DNA of 64,000 nt from Palsa-147 sp963771905 (lineage in GTDB: Bacteria > Acidobacteriota > Terriglobia > Acidiferrales > UBA7541). The notes below the pieces were generated by a model. The model was not told the origin of the DNA. It ran no database searches and was given only the letters and a program-made list of their open reading frames with translations. Of the stretch, positions 23,351-31,867 are shown piece after piece. The position numbers were made by a program, and so were the translations under genes. The stretch's first letter is position 1. Each line of letters begins with the position of its first letter. Location of the stretch: the NCBI GenBank assembly GCA_963771905.1, contig CAVYVI010000004.1, forward strand, positions 1 through 64,000. The letters are read 5' to 3'.

Positions 23351-25311
23351 TGCCGATCATTCTCAATCATCTATGGATCGTTCCGCTGCTTCCGCTGGCC
23401 GGCGCCGCGATCAACGGCTTATTCGGAAAGGCGTGGCCGCAGTCGCGCATCGATGCGATCGGTATCGGCTCGGTCTCCCTGACGTTTCTCTCCGTCCTCG
23501 AGCTTATCCGCGAGTTTCTGGCGCTGCCCGCCAGTCAGATTCCGGTGGTGAAGGACTACGCTGCGTGGCTCGTCGCCGGAACCTTTCGTGTCGATTTTAA
23601 TTTCCAAATCGACCAACTCACCATCGTCATGCTCCTCGTCGTCTCGGGAGTCGGTCTGCTCATTCACATTTATTCGACCGGCTACATGGCACATGAAGGC
23701 GGCTACTACCGCTTCTTTTCCTATCTGAATTTGTTCATGTTCTTCATGTTGACGCTGGTGATGGCCGCGAACCTGGTGTTGATGTTCGTCGGCTGGGAAG
23801 GCGTCGGCCTCTGTAGCTATCTCCTCATCGGATTTTATTTCCTGAAGAAATCCGCGACGGATGCAGGCAAGAAGGCGTTCATCGTGACGCGCATTGGCGA
23901 TATCGGATTCACCATTGGTATCCTCCTCGCGTTCTGGACGTTTGGCTCGGTGGATTTCGGAACGATTTTCCTGAAGGCCTCGAACATGACGCCGGACGCG
24001 ATGGGCCAGATCGGCGTCGTGACCGCGATTTGCCTGCTTCTTTTCGCCGGCGCCATCGGCAAATCAGCGCAGATCCCTCTATACGTCTGGCTACCCGATG
24101 CCATGGAAGGCCCGACGCCGGTGAGCGCGTTGATTCACGCGGCCACGATGGTGACAGCAGGCGTTTACATGGTTGCGCGAATGCACATCCTGTACTCGCT
24201 CGCGCCGACGGCGATGCTCGTCGTCGCCGCCGTGGGCGCAATCACGGCCTTTTATTCCGCTACGATTGGGCTCGTGCAAACCGACATCAAGAAAGTCCTC
24301 GCCTATTCGACGGTGTCGCAGCTCGGCTACATGTTCCTGGGCTGCGGCGTCGGCGCGTATGCCGCGGGCATTTTTCATCTCATGACCCATGCCTTCTTCA
24401 AGGGGCTGCTGTTTCTCGCCGCAGGCAGCGTCATTCACGCCATGGGCGGCGAGCAGGACATGCGCAAGATGGGCGGCCTGCGCAAGAAAATTCCAATTAC
24501 CTACTGGACGATGTTTGCCGCCACGCTCGCCATTACGGGCGTTCCGCTCTTCTCCGGCTACTTCAGCAAGGAAGCAATTCTCGATGCGGCGCAGAACGGA
24601 CCGCACGCCAATCTCACGCTCTGGTTGCTCGGCATCCTCGGCGCGATGCTGACGGCGTTCTACATGTTCCGACTGCTGTTCTTGACCTTTTTCGGCAAGC
24701 CGCGGTACGACGAGCACAAAGTGCACGTCCACGAATCACCCAAGAATATGACCGTGCCGCTGATTCTTCTCGCCGTGCTCGCGGTCGGCGGCGGCTGGTT
24801 CGCGCTTCCAACCATGATCGGCGGACCCGATCATTTCCTGAATTTTTTGCAGCCTGTCTTTCACGCCGCTCCAGCCGCGGGAGCGGAAGCGACGGCGACG
24901 CCCGCCGATGCGCTGATCAAGAGCCTGCTCGCTCCGGCCGTGATCGTTGCGCTCATCGGCTTCCTTACGGCCTGGTGGTTCTACATCCGCCGGCCGGATG
25001 TGCCCAAGAAGCTGGCGCAAAGCTTGCACGGCCTATACGAGCTAGTGCTGAACAAATATTTCGTGGACGAAATCTACCTCGCGTTGATCGTCCGCCCGCT
25101 ACTTTGGATTTCGACCAACGTGCTCTGGCACATCATCGATGAGGGCGTGATCGACGGCGCGGTGAACGGCGTGGCCATCAGCGCTCAGGGCATCGGCGGC
25201 GAAGCGCGGCGCCTGCAATCGGGCAATGCGCGCAGCTACGCGACGTGGGTCGTGATCGGCGCCGTGTGCATCACCGTGTTCGTGCTCGGAGTCTGGGGAA
25301 TGGTGCGCTGA
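23350..25311 (+). CDS. nuoL: NADH-quinone oxidoreductase subunit L (operon 1)
   Basis: 653-residue antiporter-like subunit with about 15-16 helices and the lateral helix at the C-terminus. FVGWEGVGLCSYLLIGF carries the key Glu; GKSAQIPLYVWLPDAMEGPTPVSALIHAATMVTAGVY holds the central Lys and His; DIKKVLAYSTVSQLGYM the second Lys. Distal proton pump of the membrane arm. It overlaps nuoK by one base and precedes nuoM by one base. Confidence 0.95.
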   Translation: MPIILNHLWIVPLLPLAGAAINGLFGKAWPQSRIDAIGIGSVSLTFLSVLELIREFLALPASQIPVVKDYAAWLVAGTFRVDFNFQIDQLTIVMLLVVSGVGLLIHIYSTGYMAHEGGYYRFFSYLNLFMFFMLTLVMAANLVLMFVGWEGVGLCSYLLIGFYFLKKSATDAGKKAFIVTRIGDIGFTIGILLAFWTFGSVDFGTIFLKASNMTPDAMGQIGVVTAICLLLFAGAIGKSAQIPLYVWLPDAMEGPTPVSALIHAATMVTAGVYMVARMHILYSLAPTAMLVVAAVGAITAFYSATIGLVQTDIKKVLAYSTVSQLGYMFLGCGVGAYAAGIFHLMTHAFFKGLLFLAAGSVIHAMGGEQDMRKMGGLRKKIPITYWTMFAATLAITGVPLFSGYFSKEAILDAAQNGPHANLTLWLLGILGAMLTAFYMFRLLFLTFFGKPRYDEHKVHVHESPKNMTVPLILLAVLAVGGGWFALPTMIGGPDHFLNFLQPVFHAAPAAGAEATATPADALIKSLLAPAVIVALIGFLTAWWFYIRRPDVPKKLAQSLHGLYELVLNKYFVDEIYLALIVRPLLWISTNVLWHIIDEGVIDGAVNGVAISAQGIGGEARRLQSGNARSYATWVVIGAVCITVFVLGVWGMVR

Positions 25312-25312
25312 C

Positions 25313-26932
25313 ATGGGCATGCAGCCACATCTCCTGACCGTCGTCACCTTCGTGCCGCTTCTCGGCGTCGCTGCGATTCTTCTACTCAAGCGTGACGATC
25401 GTCTCTGGGTACGCCGCATCGCGCTAGCCACTTCCGTCGCCGAATTTGTAATTTCTCTGTTTCTGCTGCCCGCCTTCGATTCGTCCCTGCCCAATTATCA
25501 GCTCGAGGAATTCCATCGCTGGATCAGCATCCCGCCAATCAACTACCACCTGGGCGTGGACGGCATCAGCCTGTTCCTCGTATTGCTGACCACATTCCTC
25601 ACGCCGCTCGCGATTCTTGCATCCTGGCAGAGCATCACATCTCGCCTCAAAGAATTCTTCGTCATGCTGCTGGTCCTTGAGACGGGCCTCATCGGCGTGT
25701 TCTTCGCGCTGGACATGTTCCTCTTCTTCGTCTTTTGGGAAGTCATGCTCCTCCCGATGTATTTCCTCATCGGGATCTGGGGCCACGACCGGCGGATTTA
25801 TGCGGCCCTGAAATTCATTCTGTATACGATGCTCGGTTCGATTCTGATGCTCGTCGCCATCCTCTGGCTCTATAACTTGACCGGCACGTTCGATCTGCCC
25901 GTCATCCAAGCCAAGCTCGCCTCCGGTGTGGTTTCGACATCCATGACCACAGAAATGCTCCTCTTCGGCGCCTTCTTCCTGGCCTTTGCGATCAAAGTGC
26001 CGCTCTTCCCCTTCCATACCTGGCTGCCGGATGCCCACACGGAAGCTCCGACCGCGGGGTCCGTCATGCTGGCGGGCGTAATGCTCAAGCTTGGGACCTA
26101 CGGCATGCTGCGTTTTTGTTTGCCGCTTTTCCCAGCAGCCGCGCATCGTCTGGCGCCCTTGATCGGCGTGCTTGCAATCGTCGGAATCGTTTACGGCGCG
26201 CTCGTCGCGATGGTTCAGACGGATGTAAAACGCCTCGTCGCGTACACGTCGATCAGCCACCTCGGCTTCGTGGTCCTCGGCATTTTTGCGTTCAACGCGA
26301 TTTCGATTCAGGGCGCGATTTACCAGATGCTGAACCACGGCGTTTCGACGGGCATGCTCTTCCTCTGCGTCGGAATGCTTTACGATCGCCGGCACACCTT
26401 CGAAATCAAACAATACGGCGGGCTCGCGACGCCCATGCCGGTCTTCGCTTCGTTCTTTCTGTTCGCTTCGCTGTCGTCGCTGGCGCTCCCGCTGTTGAAT
26501 GGATTTGCGGGAGAGTTTCTGATTCTTATTGGAACGTTCGAGAATCATCCTGTCTGGGCGTCGTGGGCTTCGACTGGGGCCTTACTCTCGGCGATCTATC
26601 TACTTTGGGCCTATCAACGAGTGGTGCTGGGCGAAGTGACAGTTGAAAAGAACAAAGCGCTACCCGATGCAAGCAACCGCGAACGTTTGATCCTCGCAAC
26701 TCTCTCCGTCGTCATCCTGTTCATGGGCTTGGCCTCGCCTCTGTTCACCCGGCGAATGGAACCCTCCGCGAGTAATGTGCTGCACATGATGGAGCGTCGC
26801 CACGCGGTGGACGCGCACGTTGTGCCGATTGCGATGCCGTCGATTCCTGCGGCTTCGCCTCATGCCGGCGCAGCAACGCCCGTCGGCGCGATCGTTCCGT
26901 TGATCGCGACTCCAGCGGAAGGGGCCAGGTAA
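25313..26932 (+). CDS. nuoM: NADH-quinone oxidoreductase subunit M (operon 1)
   Basis: 539 residues, about 14 helices. FFVFWEVMLLPMYFLIGIWG contains the conserved Glu; FAIKVPLFPFHTWLPDAHTEAPTAGS the Lys; MVQTDVKRLVAYTSISHLGF the channel region. The last ~55 residues are an Ala/Pro/Val-rich tail without clear homology, and the second operon's NuoM also carries a low-complexity tail. Confidence 0.95.
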   Translation: MGMQPHLLTVVTFVPLLGVAAILLLKRDDRLWVRRIALATSVAEFVISLFLLPAFDSSLPNYQLEEFHRWISIPPINYHLGVDGISLFLVLLTTFLTPLAILASWQSITSRLKEFFVMLLVLETGLIGVFFALDMFLFFVFWEVMLLPMYFLIGIWGHDRRIYAALKFILYTMLGSILMLVAILWLYNLTGTFDLPVIQAKLASGVVSTSMTTEMLLFGAFFLAFAIKVPLFPFHTWLPDAHTEAPTAGSVMLAGVMLKLGTYGMLRFCLPLFPAAAHRLAPLIGVLAIVGIVYGALVAMVQTDVKRLVAYTSISHLGFVVLGIFAFNAISIQGAIYQMLNHGVSTGMLFLCVGMLYDRRHTFEIKQYGGLATPMPVFASFFLFASLSSLALPLLNGFAGEFLILIGTFENHPVWASWASTGALLSAIYLLWAYQRVVLGEVTVEKNKALPDASNRERLILATLSVVILFMGLASPLFTRRMEPSASNVLHMMERRHAVDAHVVPIAMPSIPAASPHAGAATPVGAIVPLIATPAEGAR

Positions 26933-26937
26933 TCGGA

Positions 26938-28428
26938 ATGCTTCCGGAGATCCACATTTCCGTCGAACGCGCCGCCGACCTGCTTCGCATCTCGCCCGAA
27001 ATCATCCTGTGCTTCACCGGGATCGTGGTGATGCTGTTCGAGCCGTTTCTTTCCGCGGCTCACAAACGCGTGACGGCTTGGCTGGCTCTGCTGGGCGGAA
27101 TTGGAGCGCTCGCCTCGCTGTATCTCGTCTGGCAGAATCGCGGAGCCGCTTACGGCGGCCTCATCCTCGCCGATAATTTCAGCATCTTCGTGCACGCGAT
27201 CGTGCTTGTGGTCGCCATTCTCGCGACGCTCGGCTCCGTCCAATATCTCGATAACGAGCGCATCCAGAAGGGCGAATACTACGCGCTCTTGCTCTTCGCC
27301 ACGGCAGGCATGGGCATTCTCGCGGGCTCCGGCGAATTGATGACCGCGTTCCTCGGCCTCGAGATGAGCTCGATCTCCACCTACATCCTCGCCGGCTTCC
27401 GTCGCAACGCGCTCAAATCGAACGAGGCGTCGCTCAAATATTTCATCCTTGGCTCGTTCGCCACCGCATTTTTTCTCTATGGCATCGCCATGGTTTACGG
27501 TGCGACGGGCACGACGCACTATGACGGCGTCCAGGCGGCGCTCGCATCCGCGCCGCCGGCTTCTCTTCTGGTGCTGGGCCTCGGACTGATCTTCGTGGGT
27601 CTCGCGTTCAAGGTCGTCGCCGCGCCGTTCCAAATCTATGCGCCCGACGTATACGAGGGCGCGCCCACGCCCGTGACCGCCGTTCTCGCATCTGCTCCCA
27701 AGGCCGCTACATTCGCCCTGATGCTCCGCATTTTCTATACCGCGTTCGGCTCCGTCGGGCACCTCTGGTTCTGGCTGGTGTGGGTCGCGGCCGTGCTTTC
27801 CATGTGCATCGGCAATTTCGCCGCATTAAAACAAACCAACGTGAAGCGCATGCTCGCGTATTCCTCGATCGCGCATGCCGGCTATATTCTCGTCGCCTTT
27901 GCGGCATCCACCGATATCGGAATTGCCGCCGTCCTCTTTTATCTGGCGGCCTACGCTCTGATGAAACTCGGTGCATTCCTCGTCGTCGCGCAATTGGGTG
28001 GGCCGGGTGAAAAGCGGCTGGAGATCAAGGACTACGCGGGGTTGGGACTTCAGCAGCCGGCGCTGGCGGCGTGCTTTTCGCTGTTTCTGCTGTCGCTTCT
28101 GGGTCTTCCCGCCACCGGGGGCTTCCTCGGGAAATTTTATGCATTCCAGGCGGCTCTGCAATCCGGCAGCGATGCGGGGTCGCAGGGCCATATGTTCACA
28201 TGGCTCGTGGTCATCGCCGCGCTGAACAGCATCGTCGGCTCCTACTACTATCTCCGCGTAATTGTCTCGATGTACTTCTGGGATCCACAGCAGGAATTCC
28301 AGACCATCGCCGTGACGCCCGCGATCGCCACGGCGCTCCTGTTAAGCGCCGCCGGAACGATCTACCTAGGCTTGTTCCCCAGCGTCGTCATGCGCTGCGC
28401 CCTGCTTTCCGCACAATCGTTGAAGTGA
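26938..28428 (+). CDS. nuoN: NADH-quinone oxidoreductase subunit N (operon 1)
   Basis: 496 residues, about 14 helices, last gene of the plus-strand operon. LMTAFLGLEMSSISTYILAGF carries the Glu; FKVVAAPFQIYAPDVYEGAPTPVTAVLASAPKAA the central Lys and the conserved APDVYEGAP block; TNVKRMLAYSSIAHAGYI the second channel. No plus-strand intrinsic terminator follows: the hairpin downstream has its T-run on the other strand. Confidence 0.95.
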   Translation: MLPEIHISVERAADLLRISPEIILCFTGIVVMLFEPFLSAAHKRVTAWLALLGGIGALASLYLVWQNRGAAYGGLILADNFSIFVHAIVLVVAILATLGSVQYLDNERIQKGEYYALLLFATAGMGILAGSGELMTAFLGLEMSSISTYILAGFRRNALKSNEASLKYFILGSFATAFFLYGIAMVYGATGTTHYDGVQAALASAPPASLLVLGLGLIFVGLAFKVVAAPFQIYAPDVYEGAPTPVTAVLASAPKAATFALMLRIFYTAFGSVGHLWFWLVWVAAVLSMCIGNFAALKQTNVKRMLAYSSIAHAGYILVAFAASTDIGIAAVLFYLAAYALMKLGAFLVVAQLGGPGEKRLEIKDYAGLGLQQPALAACFSLFLLSLLGLPATGGFLGKFYAFQAALQSGSDAGSQGHMFTWLVVIAALNSIVGSYYYLRVIVSMYFWDPQQEFQTIAVTPAIATALLLSAAGTIYLGLFPSVVMRCALLSAQSLK

Positions 28429-28454
28429 AATACGCCGCCGCCAACATCTTCCGC

Positions 28455-28492
28455 AAAAAAAAAGGCCCGGTAGCGCGCCGCGCTTCCGGGCC
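28455..28492 (-). terminator. intrinsic terminator of the minus-strand nuo-atp operon
   Basis: On the minus strand GGCCCGG (complement of 28492-28486) pairs with CCGGGCC (28470-28464), with further GC pairing inside, and is followed by nine T residues (28463-28455). It begins about 25 bases after the atpE stop. Read on the plus strand there is no T-run, so it does not obviously stop the converging operon. Confidence 0.88.
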
Positions 28493-28516
28493 CAATCTCC
28501 ATAATCTTTTCGTCGT

Positions 28517-28825
28517 CTAAACGACCTTCACGAACACGATCAATAGTGTAAACAGCGCCAGCGTCTCAATGAATACAAGCCCAAGGATCAGCGCCAGGCG
28601 GATTGCAGCCGCCGCTCCAGGATTGCGCGCCAGGCCCTCGCATGCCGCCGAGGCCACTCTTCCCTGACCTAGCGCTCCAAATGCAGCCGCGAGCGCCATG
28701 GCGAAGCCAGACGTGATCGCGACCCAGTTCGTTCCGGCAGCAGCACCGGGCTCTGCAGCAAATGCCTGGGGAGCAACGATCACCAAAATTGTCGCCACCA
28801 GGGCCAGCATCTTCAGAATCTTCAT
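28517..28825 (-). CDS. atpE: ATP synthase F0 subunit c
   Basis: 102 residues, longer than the usual ~80 because of an N-terminal signal-like segment of about 23 residues ending APQAFA. The two-helix hairpin follows: ITSGFAMALAAAFGALGQGRVASAACEGLARNP with the RNP-type polar loop, and LGLVFIETLALFTLLIVFV with the ion-binding Glu. Phe two residues before the Glu resembles proton-type rings. Last gene of the minus-strand operon; the terminator follows. Confidence 0.93.
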   Translation of the reverse strand: MKILKMLALVATILVIVAPQAFAAEPGAAAGTNWVAITSGFAMALAAAFGALGQGRVASAACEGLARNPGAAAAIRLALILGLVFIETLALFTLLIVFVKVV

Positions 28826-28921
28826 TCTTGATTCTCCTCGTATGAGTTGGCCGCCAGGCGGTGGCTCCCGTCATCCTCGTGCAGCCGGGATCACACTGGC
28901 GTGCCCTTTGATCAAGCCGGA

Positions 28922-29737
28922 TTAGTGCGCGTCCGCCGTAGCGAGTCCGATATAAATTGCCGGAAGTATCGTAAATACGAACGCCTGAACCACCGCCACG
29001 AATATATGCAGCGCCACAAAAATCACAGGAATCGTTGCTGGAAAAATTCCCAGCATATAGGCAAACACCGGATGGCTGCCGGACAAGTGAATCACAGGCG
29101 CCGTGAGCAGTGCAACAAACGTAAGATACAGCAGCTCGCTCGCAAAAATGTTCGCCCACAAACGGACCGTCAATGACAGTAGCCGCGCGCTGTTGCTGAT
29201 GATCTCGACCGGAAAAATCAGTGGCGCAATCCACCAGACCGGACCCGAGAAATGTTTTGCGTATCCGATGGGCCCGTGGTGCCGCAGTCCTTGGAAGTTG
29301 TAATACCCGAAAACAAGAATGGCACACGCCAGCGGCACGCTCTTTTCGCCGGTCGGTGATTCGAACGCCGGGATCACGCTGATTAGATTCGCCAGCAAAA
29401 TGAAAATCCCGATGGACCCGACCATCGGCACGAATCGCGCGGCATCGTGTCCGACGCTCTCCTCGAGTAAATCCCGAATTCCAAAACCCATCGGATTTGT
29501 AATCAGCACCTCAGCCAATTGCTGAGCGGTGCCCGGCCGCTCCACCGAAATGTGCGGCCTCAGCAGCAGGACCAGGATCATCCCCACTAGAATTACGACG
29601 ATGGTCATGGCCACGTGCATTTTGATCGGATGCGCGGGGTCCGCCAGATGAATCCCAACCATCGCCAGCGCATGCGCGATCATCGGGCCAAACCAGTGGT
29701 TCAGCAGGGCCGCAAACCAGTGTTCGTGAAGATTCAT
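28922..29737 (-). CDS. atpB: ATP synthase F0 subunit a
   Basis: 271 residues with about six helices. The essential stator arginine lies in SLTVRLWANIFASELLYLTF, and the last helix carries the conserved QAFVFTILPAIYI. It forms the proton half-channels beside the c-ring. It follows the atpI-like gene by 6 bases and precedes atpE by 96 bases; no atpF or F1 gene is nearby. Confidence 0.94.
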   Translation of the reverse strand: MNLHEHWFAALLNHWFGPMIAHALAMVGIHLADPAHPIKMHVAMTIVVILVGMILVLLLRPHISVERPGTAQQLAEVLITNPMGFGIRDLLEESVGHDAARFVPMVGSIGIFILLANLISVIPAFESPTGEKSVPLACAILVFGYYNFQGLRHHGPIGYAKHFSGPVWWIAPLIFPVEIISNSARLLSLTVRLWANIFASELLYLTFVALLTAPVIHLSGSHPVFAYMLGIFPATIPVIFVALHIFVAVVQAFVFTILPAIYIGLATADAH

Positions 29738-29743
29738 CGTTGT

Positions 29744-30160
29744 CTAGTTGTTCTCGAAAATCACGGTGTATAGACTGGCCCCCATCGCGGCAGCTCCAAG
29801 AGCAAGTAACCCTCCCAGAATGCTGGAGATAGGCAGCCCAAAGGCCACGACCATAACATACGCAACCACGGCAATCAAGCCATAGCGCCCGATGAGTTTT
29901 AAGCCCACTAGAAATGGAACGTGCTTCTCGACCGTCTCATGCGCCTCACTCGCAACACGAACCAGCATGCCGGTCGCCTGGTCCAGCCATCGAAAATTCA
30001 GCCAAGCGAGCAGCGTTCCCACCGCGACCCCCGCGCCCGCTCGCAGTCCGATGAGCATCCCCGCTGCAAGCGCCGCGGCAAATCCAAGCGCAAGCGTCAA
30101 CCTGCCGATGCGGGTCTCCACTCGCAGGTAAAAATCGTCGCGTGCCGCTTCAATTGCCAT
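29744..30160 (-). CDS. atpI: ATP synthase I-like membrane protein
   Basis: 138 residues from ATG 30160 (a GTG one codon earlier is also possible). Four hydrophobic helices; the second pair contains VGTLLAWLNFRWLD, typical of the ATP-synt_I family found just before atpB, thought to help c-ring assembly or magnesium supply. The start overlaps the end of the atpZ-like gene by 11 bases. Family call is from layout and position, with few conserved residues. Confidence 0.75.
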   Translation of the reverse strand: MAIEAARDDFYLRVETRIGRLTLALGFAAALAAGMLIGLRAGAGVAVGTLLAWLNFRWLDQATGMLVRVASEAHETVEKHVPFLVGLKLIGRYGLIAVVAYVMVVAFGLPISSILGGLLALGAAAMGASLYTVIFENN

Positions 30161-30383
30161 CACTTTTTATGAGCCGCCTGATGACGTCGCGCAATCCAAT
30201 CGTAAATCCCGTCGCGCCACCCAAAATCATAAGCCACGGCGTGGAATGAAGCCAGCGGTCGAGCAGGTAGCCTGGAAAGCCGCCGAGAACAACCGCGGCA
30301 ACCAGGAGAAACGGCAACTCTGTCGCCAGCGCGAGTTGCCGCATGGCATTTGGCGGTGTTTTTTCTGAATTATCCTCGGGCAT
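30150..30383 (-). CDS. atpZ: AtpZ/AtpI family protein
   Basis: 77 residues, two helices. GGFPGYLLDRWLHSTPWLMILGGATGFTIGLRDVIR is the conserved core of the AtpZ family (GxxLDxxxxTxPxxxxxGxxxGxxxG). These proteins accompany F0 genes and may form a small ion channel or assembly factor. It lies 12 bases after nuoN, so it is transcribed with complex I. Confidence 0.85.
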   Translation of the reverse strand: MPEDNSEKTPPNAMRQLALATELPFLLVAAVVLGGFPGYLLDRWLHSTPWLMILGGATGFTIGLRDVIRRLIKSDGN

Positions 30384-30395
30384 TTTTTCGCGGGC

Positions 30396-31862
30396 TCAGC
30401 GGCCGAAGGTCCCAAGCAGCGAATACGACGCGAACCGCAGGAACGGCTCGGGATAAACGCCGGCCGCCAGCGTGACCAGCACCATCGCCGCTAGCGCAAC
30501 TGCCTGTCCCGGCGAGATCATCGGCCGGATCGGGTCGCCGGATTCGCGTGACCACATCGCCGCGGCGATTTTGAAATAGTAATACACCGCCGGAAGGATG
30601 TAGAGAACCGCCAGCACAGCCAGCGTCGTGTGGCCCGTCTCGATCAGCGCCCAAAAAATGAGCAGCTTGCCGACAAAGCCGGCCGTCGGCGGGATGCCTG
30701 CCAGCGACAGCAGGAAAATCAGCATCAAGATCGCGGCGGTGGGATTCCGCTCGGAGAGGCCGTTTAGGTCTTCGAGTTCATCGCCGATCAAGCCCTTCCG
30801 GCGCAGCACGATAATGATCGCGAACGCGCCCGTATTGAAGAACGCATACACGAGCAAATAAAACATCATCGCCTGGATGCCGCGCTCGTTCCCAGCCACC
30901 AGGCCGAGCAGGATGTAGCCGACGTGTGAAATCGAGGAATACGCGAGCAGTCGCTTCACGTTGGTTTGGGTTATCGCCGCGAGATTGCCAACCGTCATCG
31001 AAAGGACGGCCGCCCCGATCATCAGTGCGTTCCAGTCGGGTCTCACGGGCCAGAATACGACCAGAAAAAGCCGCAGCAGCAGTGCAAAGCTCGCCGTCTT
31101 CGACGCCACGCTGACGTAGGCGCTAATCGACGTCGGCGCGCCTTCATACACATCGGGCGCCCATTGATGAAACGGCACGGCGGCGATCTTGAAAAACACG
31201 CCCGCGGTCACCGTGATGATTGCGATGAGCACGAGTAAATCGCCGGGCGGCCGCTGTTCGAGCGCCGCCGCAATCAAGTTGAGATTGGTCGAGCCGGCAA
31301 TGCCGTAGAGCAGCGAGAAGCCGTACGCCAGAATTCCGGAGCTGAACGCGCCGAGCAAAACATATTTGAGCGCGCCTTCGTTCGAACGGCGGTCCCGGCG
31401 AAGAAAACCTGAAAGGACGTAGAAGCTGATGGCCATCGTCTCGAGCGCGACGAACAACGTAACCAGATCATCTCCGCAGGCGAGGAACATCATGCCTACA
31501 GCAGAGAACAGCATCAGCGCATAGTATTCGCCGTGGTGCTCATGCTCGATTTCGAGATACTTGACGGAGAGGAGAATCACGAGCGCCGTCGCGGCCAGAA
31601 AGATGAAACCGAAAAAAATAAAATACTGATCGACGACGATCGCTCCGTGGAACCCGGGGATCGCATTCTCCGCCGCGGGCCGCAGCGTCCACAGCGCTCC
31701 GGCGCTGAATAACACACCGAGCATGGCCGTCAACGCGTTCCACGCCTTCTGCTTCGGCTCGAGGAGAAAATCGGTTAGCAGAATGGCCAGACCGAAAAAC
31801 GCGAGCATCACCTCCGGCATGATCAGCGGGAAGTCCTGGCCGAGTTGGGAGAAGGCTTGCAT
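30396..31862 (-). CDS. nuoN: NADH-quinone oxidoreductase subunit N (operon 2)
   Basis: 488 residues, about 14 helices. LVTLFVALETMAISFYVLSGF carries the Glu; FKIAAVPFHQWAPDVYEGAPTSISAYVSVASKTA the central Lys and block; TNVKRLLAYSSISHVGYI the second channel. Clearly diverged from the operon-1 copy (FKVVAAPFQIYAPDVYEGAP there), so not a recent duplicate. It is followed in the same transcript by atpZ-atpI-atpB-atpE. Confidence 0.95.
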   Translation of the reverse strand: MQAFSQLGQDFPLIMPEVMLAFFGLAILLTDFLLEPKQKAWNALTAMLGVLFSAGALWTLRPAAENAIPGFHGAIVVDQYFIFFGFIFLAATALVILLSVKYLEIEHEHHGEYYALMLFSAVGMMFLACGDDLVTLFVALETMAISFYVLSGFLRRDRRSNEGALKYVLLGAFSSGILAYGFSLLYGIAGSTNLNLIAAALEQRPPGDLLVLIAIITVTAGVFFKIAAVPFHQWAPDVYEGAPTSISAYVSVASKTASFALLLRLFLVVFWPVRPDWNALMIGAAVLSMTVGNLAAITQTNVKRLLAYSSISHVGYILLGLVAGNERGIQAMMFYLLVYAFFNTGAFAIIIVLRRKGLIGDELEDLNGLSERNPTAAILMLIFLLSLAGIPPTAGFVGKLLIFWALIETGHTTLAVLAVLYILPAVYYYFKIAAAMWSRESGDPIRPMISPGQAVALAAMVLVTLAAGVYPEPFLRFASYSLLGTFGR

Positions 31863-31867
31863 GCCGT

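Noticed and set aside
28517..28825. Sodium-type c-ring because of the Gln in helix 1 of subunit c
   Set aside because: The same Gln occurs in proton-type chloroplast and cyanobacterial rings, and Phe two residues before the Glu with Thr-Leu after it does not match the full sodium ligand set.
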